NCBI GenBank assembly: GCA_038496445.1
Contig: JALMLS010000577.1
Location: 806,001 to 870,000, forward strand
Direction: 5' to 3'
Source: Trichosphaerium sp. ATCC 40318
Taxonomy: Eukaryota > Discosea > Flabellinia > Trichosidae
Length of the DNA stretch: 64,000 bases
A program made the translations under genes and the position numbers. This document shows positions 46,478 through 60,760 of the stretch, piece by piece (position 1 is the stretch's first letter; every line of letters starts with the position of its first letter). The notes below the pieces were generated by a model. The model worked only from the letters and a program-made list of their open reading frames with translations. It did not search any database and was not told the origin of the DNA.

Positions 46478-47725
46478 TTAATATCGTCTAAGTAGTACAC
46501 CTTTTTCTTTTAGCGCTTTACAACATTCATCTGAAAGTTCAACTCCTTGAAAATTTAATACCTTCACATTAGAAAACTCAGCGATCCATTCATCTGTTGC
46601 ATTGGTGCTTGAAATATTAATATCATGTGCCCTTGAAAGACTCTTCATACTCGCTACTGTGATTTTCTTACAGTACGATATATCAATTGTGTGTACACCT
46701 GCCAAAGCTGACAAGCCTTTATCTGTAATATCTAAACCGCCAATGTCAATGGTATGAACTCCAAACAAATTTGCAACACCTTTATCTGTAACAACTGTGC
46801 CTCTTAAATGTATCTCATGAACGCCAGCTAAAGCTGAGACTCCTTCATCTGTAACTGATGTTTGGTATAAATCTATAGTATGTACACCAGCTAAAGCTGA
46901 AATTCCTTTGTCTGTAATGTTTGCACAGTGTCGCAGCTGTATGTTAAAAACACCAGCTAAAGCAGCAATACCAACGTCGGTTACTTGAGTGTAGCTCAGA
47001 TCTATAGTATGAACACCAGCCAAAGTTGAAACACTTTTGTCTGTCACTGATGTACATATTAAATGTATCTCATGAACACCAGCTAAAGCCGAAACACCTT
47101 TATCTGTAATGTTCGCGCAATTAACCAAATCTATGGTATGTACCCCAGCAAACGCATACAAGATATCATCACTCATTTTCTTCTTTGGTAAACTGACGCT
47201 TGGAATACAAGCAAGTGATTTCAAACCTGACTCTGATACTTCTCCACGTGTCTCCCAATCAAGAGATTTGAGGTGTTTTGCAAGTGGTACAATAGACGAG
47301 CATGTTATACCATCACAATCGCTTATTGTAAGGTGTTGCACTCCACAAAGTTGTTTCAACCCTGCATCTGTAATTTTATTGTTGCGCCAAAGCCACAGCC
47401 ACTTAACACCAGCAAGACAAGCAAGATCTGTATCTGTTAGTCCTTTCCATAATGAACAAGATATTTTTGTGTTTTTCAGGAGTGGACTGTTAGAAACAAG
47501 AGAACAACTTGCGCTTGATGATAGTCTGATAAGATCATACCCAATAAAGTGGTGGATGATATTAGAGAGTCGTTTGCAGCTTTGTGAAACGGAAAATCTA
47601 TCTATACGCTTTAAAAAGGATAGCAAATGCGCAGTAATCTCTGTGGGAATGTCCAATAGCTCAACATCATTCGATTCGTGAGTTGCTTCAGTTATAGCAA
47701 CACTACCCCTTTTTTCTTCTTCCAT
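46478..47725 (-). CDS. F-box leucine-rich-repeat protein, intronless
   Basis: 415 residues in a single exon. The F-box is at about residues 22-65 (LLDIPTEITAHLLSFLKRID, then SVSQSCKRLSNII). About thirteen LRRs of 21-24 residues follow, with the strand LAGVHTIDL and the variable part (T/C)-x-(V/I)-TDKG(V/I)SA. The repeats are unusually uniform: GVHTIDL recurs six times or more with silent-site similarity. F-box LRR proteins recruit substrates to SCF ubiquitin ligases through Skp1. The lack of introns in such an intron-rich genome suggests retroposition or rapid repeat-driven evolution. It is paralogous to the gene at 61375-62657. Confidence 0.9.
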   Translation of the reverse strand: MEEEKRGSVAITEATHESNDVELLDIPTEITAHLLSFLKRIDRFSVSQSCKRLSNIIHHFIGYDLIRLSSSASCSLVSNSPLLKNTKISCSLWKGLTDTDLACLAGVKWLWLWRNNKITDAGLKQLCGVQHLTISDCDGITCSSIVPLAKHLKSLDWETRGEVSESGLKSLACIPSVSLPKKKMSDDILYAFAGVHTIDLVNCANITDKGVSALAGVHEIHLICTSVTDKSVSTLAGVHTIDLSYTQVTDVGIAALAGVFNIQLRHCANITDKGISALAGVHTIDLYQTSVTDEGVSALAGVHEIHLRGTVVTDKGVANLFGVHTIDIGGLDITDKGLSALAGVHTIDISYCKKITVASMKSLSRAHDINISSTNATDEWIAEFSNVKVLNFQGVELSDECCKALKEKGVLLRRY

Positions 47726-47963
47726 TGGGTATCTACTGTTACGTGGACGCGTCCAAGACTGATTTGCAACCCACTTGAAGATACAGTATTTTTAGTAGCT
47801 TAGTCAACGCTAGTTTTGCTGTTGGATTGCCTGGGTCTCGGTACGTGCTATGCGCAGCTAAGTTTTGCGTATAACCGCGTATACACGTGATATGGCATTT
47901 ATTGACCACAGCGATTAAGTTACGTGCCTGCATTGCTTATACGATCACTCTCTTTCGTTCACT

Positions 47964-49137
47964 ATGGCGTCAACAGCTTTGACAGCCACATCTGAGATGT
48001 GCTTTTACGTCTTTGACTGTCTGATAAACGCACTTGATGGAAAAAAGAAGCCCAAAGCTCCCTCTTCAATCCCTACAACCCCATGGTACGCCTTTCGAAT
48101 TTTAACTGCCGGTACAATACAAAAACAGCTTTAACGTTATTCAACGTCTTTAATGCTTGTATACGCAGTAATTTAAACAAAGTACATGTTACATGACACT
48201 AAAATACGCTCAGTCTTCTTTTCGTTACATACCGCTATGGATCAAGCCCAGACTATGAAAGAAACGATTTACGCGGTTGTAAAGGTAACCAACACTGAAT
48301 TCCACGTTTTAAACGGTCCTAATTTCGTTCAGGTACTACCGCTAATCCAAAACCACTTCCATACATGTTACACAGTTTTGCTTTGAACAGCGCGTTTGAT
48401 GACAGAAGGTAATGTCACAACAAAACTACAACCAGTTTCCAGTCTTGTTTACTCTTTGTAGGTTCAATAAGATAACAAAAAGAGAGGTACCGAAACTACA
48501 CTGTGGAGTAAACCTACTGCACAGTTTTGAACCAGCACAGGACTGCTACGACTGGGTATAAAGACAAAACTTTTTAGTTCAAAAAAAAAACAAGCCAACG
48601 ATCATCTAAAACAACGTTTTAGGAGGTTGGTGTACATGGCATATTGATTGATATTCGCGTCATAGACCAGAAAAGTACTAGAGTAGGTATTTGGTAGAGA
48701 TTTGACATGTTTAATTAGCAAAACGTACTACTTTCGAAAGTGGTGCGATATACCTCCCTTCTGTTGCTGTAGAGCAAGGATGGAATAAACAACAGACAGT
48801 TAAATCACTTGTTAGAAAAGCTGGGTGGAACGGACACTTTGACCTTAACATGTACGTGAACATATCTTTTTTTTTGTCTTTTTTTTTTTGTATTACACGT
48901 GATTTGTTGCCTGAAAACATTACGAAAAATATTAACTAAGATTTTACTAGGATTGAAATTGTTACCACAAGGTAAGCCAGAACTGAAGGAGTGAAGGAAA
49001 CGAGTCAACCTGTTTTTATTATTTTTTTCTCTTTTTTTTGAACGTTCTAACTAATAACAACGATAAGGTATCAAGCATCTGACACGCATGTCAGTTACAG
49101 CGACTATGTAGCATACAAAAAAAACGGTTCATCATAA
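47964..49137 (+). CDS. AMMECR1: AMMECR1 family protein
   Basis: Conserved protein of unknown biochemical activity, found in archaea and eukaryotes. It starts at ATG 47964-47966 (MASTALTATSEMCFYVFDCL), matching the family EMC-x-FD opening. Following exons give LLFVTYRYGSSPDYERNDLR with RGCKG (family LRGCIG), SFALNSAFDDRRF (LTSAxxDxRF), REVPKLHCGVNLL, DWEVGVHGILIDI, GAIYLPSVAVEQGWNKQQTV (YLPEVAxEQGW), SLVRKAGWNGHF, MIEIVTTRYQAS, and SYSDYVAYK (YAEYLA) before TAA 49135-49137. Every signature is present in order, across nine exons with GT-AG borders. Confidence 0.93.
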
Positions 49138-49609
49138 ACAAGAAGCAGTGATTGCTCACTAAATAAAACGACCTGTTTGTTCTCAAACCATAACTTAATT
49201 GTTTGTTATCCGTTTTTCTGTAATATTGAAAGCACACTGGTTCAAAATCAATCAAAAAAAAGTTGACACTTTTAAAAAATCAACTTTGTCCTTTTTTGCT
49301 CTTTCTTGACATTTCTGTCCTGCATATCAGTTTCGTTGACTTCACAATAGGCTGCCAAAGCATGAAGGAAACACGCAATGCACATCACACGCCTCATTCA
49401 ACGAGTACATTTCGAAACTGTATTCGAACATGACGATAGTGTCCATGAAGTCAATACAATTGTTCTGCAAGACAGGAATGTTTAGTTAAACGTGTACACA
49501 AGGCCAAAGGATTAAATGCCTTGACTTTTCAACTCCCAATGTAAGCTAGTTACTGCACGCATAGTCGACAAGCGTTTTGTAACTACAGAGCGCAACACTA
49601 CCTAATTGC
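49138..49609. other. Intergenic spacer
   Basis: About 470 bp between AMMECR1 and TEN1. T-tracts and probable 3' signals only; no supported exon. Confidence 0.4.
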
Positions 49610-50077
49610 ATGGCTACAAGACCAGTATGGATTCACGAAATTAATGCGAAGGGTGTAGGCATTACAAATGGTTCTTCTGTACGCGTTTTGGGCAGGTACG
49701 CGCAAATTGACGTTTAAACAATAACTATTGCAGACTTCAGTCTGTAAATAACGGGGATGCCAAAGCTTTGATTGAGTATAATAATAACCGCCTATGGGTA
49801 GATACAAGCAATCTCAGCTCAGAGCAGACTTGTTTGCTAACGCCTGGCATGTTGCTACAGTTCCTTGGTACAGTACATTACCAAGGTACAATCCAATGAG
49901 CAGGTAAACAAGCTAACAATTTTAGGCGCCAATGTTCACTTGAAAGCGCAAGTATTACGAAATGCAACGGTGCGTTCGTACAAGTAACCAGACTAACCTG
50001 ACGCGTAGGGAATGGATTGTAAGCTGTACAAGGAATCAATAGAGCGCACCAGGCAGTACTTTAGTGTAAAGGCGTAA
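49610..50077 (+). CDS. TEN1: TEN1, CST telomere-capping complex subunit
   Basis: Small OB-fold partner of STN1 in the CTC1-STN1-TEN1 complex that binds single-stranded telomeric DNA and recruits polymerase alpha. Four exons close in frame to 110 residues: 49610..49695, 49734..49867, 49926..49969, 50009..50077. The strand pattern fits TEN1: GSSVRVLGRLQSV, ALIEYNNNRLWVDTSNL, PGMLLQFLG, HLKAQVLRNATGMD, then the C-terminal helix CKLYKESIERTRQYF, the same place and form as the LYxxAIxxRRxY helix of plant and animal TEN1. Length is typical. The assignment rests on this pattern only, because TEN1 sequences diverge quickly. Confidence 0.75.
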
Positions 50078-50169
50078 TAAACGGTATTTTTGATGGTTGT
50101 GAGTACCCAAGCGCGTTAATTAGTAAAATTAAGCTTGTTACCATTGCTTAACACTAGTACAACGTTAAC

Positions 50170-51467
50170 ATGGAAAAGAAAGGCACGATATTCGTCTCCA
50201 TACCTAGTTATAGAGATCCAGGCAAGCTACAACGAAATTCTCCCGTTAACGGCCTTAGAATGCCAATACACCATAAAGGATCTATTCAACAAAGCAAAGC
50301 ATCCAGAGAACATCTCTGTTGGTGTATGCTTACAAGTCAGTGATACAGAAGATGCTCACTGCTTCACAGATTGGCCCCAATCAGTACCTGGAGACGTACG
50401 CGCTGAAAATACCGTTGTTTTTGCTCTTATTAGTATCCTAGCTACGAATAAAGCGTGTAGACTATAAAACAGCCACAGGTCCATGCTGGGCGCGTCATGA
50501 GGCCCAAAAATTATGGTATAAGCGCTTTATGACACTTTGAATTACTATTCTGTTTAACTGACGTTTGATTTTTAGGCAACAAGAAGAATACCATCTAGCA
50601 ATTGATAGCCACATGCGTTTTGCACGTGATTGGGATATATCCCTCATCAACCTCTTGGCTAAGTGCCCATCTAAGAAACCAATCCTAACAACCTACCCAC
50701 CTTACTACAAACAGCCTAACAAACTATCCACGTAAGCAACAAAACAGTCATCTATTCTGTGCCTGATTCCAAATAAAAGTGAAACAAGACCGCCATTTAC
50801 TTGCTTGCGAGAGCTCGGTAAGGATGGTATGATTAGGCTACAAGGGCGCCTATTGGCAGGTATGAGGAATAAGCCAACACCATCACTATTCTGGGTGGCA
50901 GGTTACAGCTTCTCCAAAGCTGATGTGATACGCGTAAGATGAACTAATTAAAAAACTTGAGATAGTTAACTTTCACCTATTAAAGGAAGTCCCGTATGAT
51001 CCACATCTCCCTTTTCTGTTCTTTGGCGAGGAGAGTGCAATGGCAGCTCGTATGTATACAAACGGATGGGATTTCTTCGCTCCAGGTAAAAATATCATCT
51101 ATCACCTTTGGGAGCGCGATTATAGGCCAACGTTTCGTGAGAATAAAGGCACGATTGTGTACTAAGGCAATCGGTTAGATAACAATTTTTAGATCCTAGA
51201 CAAGAAGAAATAGACTCTAGAAACCGTATCAAGTACTTGCTGGGTATGATAGACGCCTTACCTGAACAATCAGCAATAGAATTCGAAAAATACGGATTGG
51301 GCTCTACACGTACTCTGGAAGAGTATCAAACTTACGCAGGCGTTAATTTTAAGACTGGTGAAGTTACTGATAGAGCAAAAAATGGAGGTTTAAGCGCTGA
51401 AGCATTTTATGATCACCAACTCGACTTGGTAACAAAGTTGATTATGCAAGCCCAAATAAAGCAGTAA
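50170..51467 (+). CDS. GT60 glycosyltransferase, Skp1 GlcNAc-transferase-like
   Basis: Family of UDP-GlcNAc:polypeptide transferases. The Dictyostelium member modifies hydroxyproline of Skp1 in the cytoplasm; other members are Golgi mucin-type enzymes. It starts at ATG 50170-50172 (MEKKGTIFVSIPSYRDP), with no signal anchor, so it is cytoplasmic like the Skp1 enzyme. Motifs: SYRDPECQYTIKDLF, ATGPCWARHEAQKLW, the DxH metal site in YHLAIDSHMRFARDWD, DGMIRLQGRLL, FWVAGYSFS, REVPYDPHLPFLFFGEESAM, WDFFAP and YHLWERDYRPTFRE. Stop 51465-51467. Two of its introns are best read with GC donors (CAG|GCAAGC at 50222; AAAG|GCACGA near 51149). Confidence 0.9.
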
Positions 51468-51563
51468 AAAAGCGATAATTAGACGCTCGGTGAAAAAAAA
51501 CGGCGAAACACCAAGGTGACTTAGCGTTTTGGCGTAATTTTTATTCTTTGCGACACTTGATTT

Positions 51564-51995
51564 TTAATTGCTCTTTTTTCCTTTTTTTGTGGATTGTTGT
51601 GGTGCCTTCATAGCTTGATACAAGCGAATTGCGATGTAGAAGCCTACAATAATAAAGACGTGTATGCTGACCCATTCAAACAACAAATAGTAATCATCGG
51701 TGTCCCATTCATCATCCTACGAAGCATTTAGGAAAAATACTTCTATTACAAGCGTGGTACCTTGCCAAAGAGTCCTAGGATCTCTGACAGACCTGTAGAG
51801 GATTGTTAGCAAGAAATGAGTCTTTTGTGCGCTTTAAGCGCTCATACCAGTCAAACCAACTGATTTAACGTAGTGGGAAGCTTCAATAAACCTAGAAAGT
51901 GTATTGGTACAGTGATACTAATGGCACACGTACTGATTAGCTGCGCATTTAGCAATGGTGCAGAAGAAAACAACAAGAGCTACAAAGCTGTACAT
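51564..51995 (-). CDS. Small single-pass membrane protein with signal peptide
   Basis: It starts at ATG 51993-51995 with signal peptide MYSFVALVVFFCTIAKCAAN. Later exons give QFIEASHYVKSVGLTGLSEI, LGLFGK, then an acidic stretch DDEWDTDDYYLLFEW, a TM helix WVSIHVFIIVGFYIAIRLYQ and a basic tail (KKGKKSN) to TAA 51564-51566. The Lys-rich end resembles an ER-retrieval or cytosolic anchor signal. Four exons with GT-AG borders, all in frame. About 95 residues; family not recognised. Confidence 0.6.
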
Positions 51996-52339
51996 AATGG
52001 GAGACAACAATAATACTGTGAAGGTCAAGCTCTTTCGTTGCTACAAGTGTCACTTAATGCCAAAATGCTTTTTGTCTCAAGTAATAGCGAATAAGTTGCC
52101 GGCATCATTCACGTGAAGACCACTTTTGTACGAATAGGAACCAGGTGCAAGTGAGTCGAAGTTATGAAAGCACGATAACTACAAAGCAACTGGGAGGGGT
52201 TGCGAGTACGATTCTTTCGATGAATGGGTGCACGTTTGAAGTAAAAAATGATGACGCTACAAATGACTTCAATGAATTTCACTGTCTCACAAGTCAATCT
52301 CCACACGGAAGCTAACCGAAGCTCTCGTTAGATAATATA

Positions 52340-52588
52340 ATGGCAGAAGATAACGAAAGCGATCTCGCTACTACCATCAATGTAGCGGATGTGAAGAAAA
52401 TGGTTGATAGAGCAGAGAGGAAGATTAAAAAATCAACGAACCCAAAACACATCAGGGAAGCACTGGTTGCTCTTTATAAAGCACAAGCTGTAGTACAAGC
52501 GGCACTGAAGTTATCCCAAAACAAAGGAAAGAAGCCTCTTGTTGATCTGGACAAGAGGATAGGAGGCACGTGGACTCCCACTGTATAA
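52340..52588 (+). CDS. Small helical protein, possibly first exon of the SHK-type kinase
   Basis: ATG 52340-52342 opens MAEDNESDLATTINVADVKK, followed by amphipathic helices (MVDRAERKIKKSTN, REALVALYKAQAVVQAALKL) and GGTWTPTV before TAA 52586-52588. It is either a complete 82-residue protein or, through a GTATAA donor at 52582, the N-terminal exon of the kinase that follows 180 bp downstream on the same strand. Composition is typical of a short coiled-coil or helical bundle. No family is recognised. Confidence 0.5.
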   Translation: MAEDNESDLATTINVADVKKMVDRAERKIKKSTNPKHIREALVALYKAQAVVQAALKLSQNKGKKPLVDLDKRIGGTWTPTV

Positions 52589-52767
52589 TTACTCTGTACT
52601 GCAGATTTGCTTCAAAATTAAGCGAAGTAGAGTTTTTTTTGTCTACAATCATCTTTTTAGTCTCCGTGACACTAACGATAATAATTAGGTCTTATAGAAA
52701 CCAATCTAGATGAACTTGTACCTATTTTTTTATTATTTAGCAATTACTAATCTAACTTCTTGATCAG

Positions 52768-55193
52768 ACATCGGGTCCTCCTGAATTAACGGCAGCAGGT
52801 AAAAATAAACACTTCAACTTTTAAACAAAAATAAAAAAAAAAAGAAAAACGCTTGGGGGAGAAAAGCGGCTTTAGTTGCCTTTTTTTAAACTCCTGTAGA
52901 TATAAAGTTTAAAAGAAACAGGCGCGGAAAGGATTTCTTGGGTGAGGGGAGTTTCGGTGAGGTGTACAAGGGCACATTAGCTGGTTCTAAAGTCGCAGTA
53001 AAGGTTCGCTTTTTTTAATCACGTGTCAGGAGCGAAAAAAACTAACCAGCACTTACACTCGGAACGTAATTAAATTGTATGGCGACTAACTTGTCTACTA
53101 GATACCTAATAAACATGTCGAAAATATGGAAGAATTCCGAAGAGAAGTACAGATCATGAGGAAGCTATTTCACCCTAACATAGTCATGGTAAGTTCGAAG
53201 TAACTTTTTCTTCATTTTTTTTTTCGTGAATAAGAGGATCCTCATCAAATTAATTTATTTTAGTTAATTGGTGCTTCTACAAACGAGAAAACAGGAGAAG
53301 TAGTTATCGTGAGCGAGCTCATGGATAAAGATCTTGAAAAGTTCCTAACTTCAGATCATTACTCCAAGGTAGACTTGGGTTTCCGTATAAGAGTAGCGAA
53401 GGATGTAGCTTTAGGTACAAATCGAACAAAGTTGTGTTATTTTTGATTTATCTAACCGTTTCCGTAAAGGTTTGAATTGGCTCAATCATCACTGTAATAT
53501 TGTACATCGTGATCTAAAACTCGGTAATATCTTACTGGATGAGCATGGTGTTGCTAAAATTGCCGATTTCGGTACGTCTTCAAAAATCAAAGCGGGTTTT
53601 TTTTTGAAAGGCACCTTCAAGAGACATGACTAATTAAAAATCTACTGATAGGTTTCAGTCAAGTAAAGAGTGCTATTGAAGATATTGATGGCGAAGCTAA
53701 CCCAAAGGGAAATATCTTGTACATGGTAAGCGAGTTTAAAATAATTTATTTCAATATTTTTTTTCTCTTTTTTATTAGTGAATTAATCACGTGATTAGGC
53801 GCCAGAGGTAATGATGGGCAAATCTTTTAATCAATCAGCAGATGTTTACAGGTACGAAATAGCGAATATTTTCGAAATATCACGTTTAAGCCATTTTAAT
53901 TCCTTTCTGACATTGATCAAATAGTTATGCATTGATTTTATGGGAAATCATCACTGGTAACTTGTGGGAGCCACCAGCAGATTATGCTCAAGCTGAAACT
54001 TACAAATACTTTATATGTGAGTTAAAAGAGCGTCCAGTTATTCCTAATAGCGTTCCTGGACCTCTAAAGGACTTAATACAGCGATGCTGGTACGTTATTT
54101 TTTAACGTTTTGTCTACTTTTTTTTTTTTCTTTTGACGTGGTTTCGACCTAAATCATCACCTAGGCATCCAAAACCAAGTCACCGTCCACAACTTCCTGC
54201 AATTATTGCCGAATTGAACGATGCTTACATTGATTTTAAGTTACCTAACAAACAAGCTGCCGCTTTCTGGAAGCGACACTTTTTTAACCGCGATAATGTA
54301 AGCCCAACTTCGTTTTAGGACTTTTTTTTACTTAGTCTTTGGTAGGCTTCCTTTGATGAATCTATTTCATGGAAGTACTTAAAGATGTTGCTTCGTGGCA
54401 CACTACCTGTAAGAGATACTGCAGGTACGTATAACAGTAATATTTCGGACAGTAGCCAAAAATATACAGCGCCTTTTTGCTTCTTTTTTTTTTGAGTTAA
54501 CATTTGTCTTTAAGGTTTGGAAGCTATGATGTGCTGGAGTTGGGGAGATGCGAAGCCTTCAGATACTCCAAAAGATACTGTGAGTATTGAAATGTTCGGA
54601 ACAATGCAGAAAATCTTTGGCAACTTTTTCTTGCGTAAGGAGTGCAATATTTTACACGAGGTAAGTCTCAGACAGTACATTTTCATGGTTTTTTTTCACG
54701 TGTTTTACTTGATTCTGACTTTTTTCATTAAGCTCACAAAATTGGTACACTTACCTGCTTTCCATGGCTTTGTAAATCGAGAAAAAGCGGAGTTCAGGAT
54801 TCGTGGACGTGGTCAAGGATTCTATTTAATAAGAATCAGGTAAGATTATCTTAGTACTTACTTTGATGCCTTGCTCACCGTTTGGTTTTAGTGACAGTGT
54901 TGCTGGTTATCCTCTTACCATCACGTATAAACCAGACGAGAAGGATATTGCAAATGCCCGTGTAAAAGTGTTTGCAAGCAGCAAAGATCCTTCCGTTTAC
55001 TATTACAAGGTTATTCCACGAGGTACGTTTTGGCGTAGACGACATTTTGATTAAAACCTAATGATTTCCTTCAGGTACCGAAGAGTCAGCTGCGCGACGA
55101 CACAGAAGTCTGAAGCGTGCTATCGACAGAGCCAAATCCATTAGCCTCAAAGATCCTTGTCCTAAATACCCACTGCCATCCTCGAATTACTAG
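52768..55193 (+). CDS. SH2-domain protein kinase, SHK type
   Basis: TKL-like kinase followed by a C-terminal SH2 domain, the architecture of Dictyostelium shkA-E. Kinase motifs: [26 protein letters not shown] (a Ser/Thr-type HRDLK loop, unlike the two receptor kinases), ADFGFS, YMAPEVM and [15 protein letters not shown] linker region with [19 protein letters not shown] and [15 protein letters not shown] leads to the SH2: [26 protein letters not shown] with the phosphotyrosine-binding Arg in the LIRIS strand (family FLVRFS), and YPLTITYK. The C-terminus is Arg-rich. Stop TAG 55191-55193. The 5' end is uncertain: the first resolved exon starts at 52768 ([10 protein letters not shown]), and earlier exons may include 52687-52715 or the ORF at 52340. 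Confidence 0.85.
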
Positions 55194-55355
55194 GACCATG
55201 TAAGAGTTCAGGAAAAAAAACTCTCGTGCACACACGAGTTGTAGAGTAGTGAATAAATTATCAGCGTTTACTTTATTTGAATGAAAAAATGTTTTGCGTG
55301 GTATTTTGATACCTTCAAAGATACAAATCTAGATACATTCTAGGCCGTTGGCAGG

Positions 55356-58621
<3,266 letters not shown>

Positions 58622-59065
58622 TAAAATAGATAGACACAATCAAAAAAAGCAAAGGAGAAAAATAGCGTAAGATGTTTGCCCAAACTACCCCTGATCAAAG
58701 AGGTTGTTGTATTTGTAATAGATGTAAAAAAAAACAATGATAAAGTTTGAAAAAAAAAAACACTGTTCTAGTTATTTATATTTTCTATGGCACGTGATGA
58801 GCCTAATGAGACGGAACTATGATAATAGTAGGCATTTTGCCTCGGAAATGTTTCCGTGGATGAGGACAATCGGTTAATGCTAGGGTTTGCACTACTTTTC
58901 GCGAAATTGATTAGAGCCACGATTGACTAAATATGCGCTGTTTTATGCAAAAATGTACAAAACGCCTCCAAAACAACGGATTTCGAAGAAATAGACTGCC
59001 GCCTAATTTCGCGAAATGTAAAACAAAAAGCTGCTAATACAACTTCGTGATGACATTTACGTAGG

Positions 59066-59310
59066 CGGGCATTTATAGCCAGTGTCCTTCGTCCCCGAAA
59101 CAATTTCTTGCAGGAGCCAGCTTAGAGCATGGTGGTTGCCGAAACAACAACTACATTGACTGACCTCCGAGTCCGGTAACAAAGTACAAAGTCAGAGATA
59201 CTTTGAAATCTTCACAAGTGATAAGGTGCTTTGTGATTGTTTTTTCAACACAAACAAACAGAATTTATACTAGTCGAAAAAAACCAAAATAAAATTGTGG
59301 TACAAGCCCA
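59066..59310 (+). repeat. Dispersed repeat DR2, copy a
   Basis: Shares the ordered blocks GGGCATTTATAGCCAG, ACAATTTCTTG, AGGAGCC, TTGCCGAAACAAC-type, AACAAAGTACAAAGTCAGAGAT and, further on, AAAATTGTGGTAC with copies at 59895 and 63196. The copies are diverged, with many substitutions and small gaps. Confidence 0.65.
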
Positions 59311-59849
59311 ATTTGTTTGATACAAGACTGCGTCATGAAAATAATTATCAAGAAAATAAAAAGCAAAGCGCTTTCATTTGGTCAATGACAAGATAACTGC
59401 TTTGCTTTAAAGAATCTCTTGTAATTCAAGAAGGTAGTATTGGTGTTGCCGGTATCCTTGTCCACTAGTACATTTTAGGTGTAGCATTGTTATGATTGTG
59501 CGTTATTTTATTGTCAAGATGTTTTGTAGTTAGATTGGACAACATTGTCAATATAAGGGAGACGCGCTTGGGAGGAAAGACACTCAGTCTTTGGTGGCTC
59601 TAGCGTAGCCACACGAGCGGATTTATTCTACATTTAAGAACACTCGTGTGAATTGCAAATGTGTTTGAAGGAAAAATAACGAAATAATTTTTACAAAAAA
59701 AAGAAAAAGGATTTTAGGGAGGGTGAGGGATGTTTTGATTGCTACTCGCCATTGTTGTTGTTGCCTATTGTGTCCTTCGATATTGACAGTCTTGTTCAGT
59801 CCAACCAAACGCTTGAAATGTTCCACATCTTCATTCATTTAAAAAAGTC

Positions 59850-60150
59850 CCTTCAAGTGCACATGCCAATTACGCAGTGAACAATTAAGAAGTCGGGGCA
59901 TTTATAGCCAGCGTCCTATCTCCAATACAATTTCTTGTAGTTGGAGCCTGAATTCTCATGGAAGTTCGCTGTAAAGCAGAACAATTGCATTGACCTACCC
60001 ACAAGGGCCAAACCAAAGTATCAAAGTCATAGATTCAATGGCAGCAACATACACTTGTAAAGGATTACTTTCAAAGTGGTTACAATTTTGTGTTAATTTG
60101 CTTTTACAGTGCTAAACTATTTCAAAAAAAAAATTGTGGTAACAAATCCT
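59850..60150 (+). repeat. Dispersed repeat DR2, copy b
   Basis: Same block order as copies a and c: GGGCATTTATAGCCAG, TCCTATCTCCAATACAATTT, CTTGTAG, CGCTGTAAAGCA, CATTGAC, GGGCCAAAC-AAAGTATCAAAGTCA, then an A-tract and TTGTGGTA. Closest to copy c. Confidence 0.65.
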
Positions 60151-60617
60151 TTGAATACGTTTTGTTGTTAACTATACTCGAAGTTGAAAAGTTACGGATT
60201 GTGATTCTCATTGACAATATTAAAACAAAGCTTCTCGTAGAATTAGAAGAAAGCGGAAGAAATTACAAGTATGCTAAGGTGTTGTTATCACGAAAAAGAG
60301 CTTTCAGAAGTTAGTTTGAAAATTACCCAACCTCGTTACTCTTTAAAATTACAAAAACTACAATTTATTGTGAGAACGTTTCCGGTTTTCGGAAAGGTTG
60401 AACGCAAAATAAACCCAACTCATTAGTATCTAAAATGCAGCTCTTTCTTAGTTTACAAGGAGGTTTGTAGGAGGTTCTAGATGACCATAAACAAGTTCCG
60501 TTATTTTTTCGTACTACGAGAAAACTATCCACAACAGTCTTGCACAAGTCACTAAAATTATCAAACAAAACGAATTTGTAATTCCGAAAAATACCAACGT
60601 AATCCGCTATGAGTTAG

Positions 60618-60760
60618 TTGGTTTACGTAGAAAGCACAGGTCAAGCCAATCCCAGTCAAATGTTGCACAAAACACTTTCCACCAAAACTGCACAAGAATT
60701 CACCAACTATTTTACGGGTATTGTGCGTGTAGCTACAATCAGCCCCAGTAGCATGTTTTC
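60618..60760 (+). repeat. Dispersed repeat DR3, copy 1
   Basis: Aligns with 62995-63125: TTGG-TTA-GTAGAAAGCA at the start and CTAC-ATCAGC-CAGTAGCATGTTTT at the end, diverged in between. In the second copy it lies directly upstream of DR2 copy c, so DR3 and DR2 may be parts of one larger element. Confidence 0.6.
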
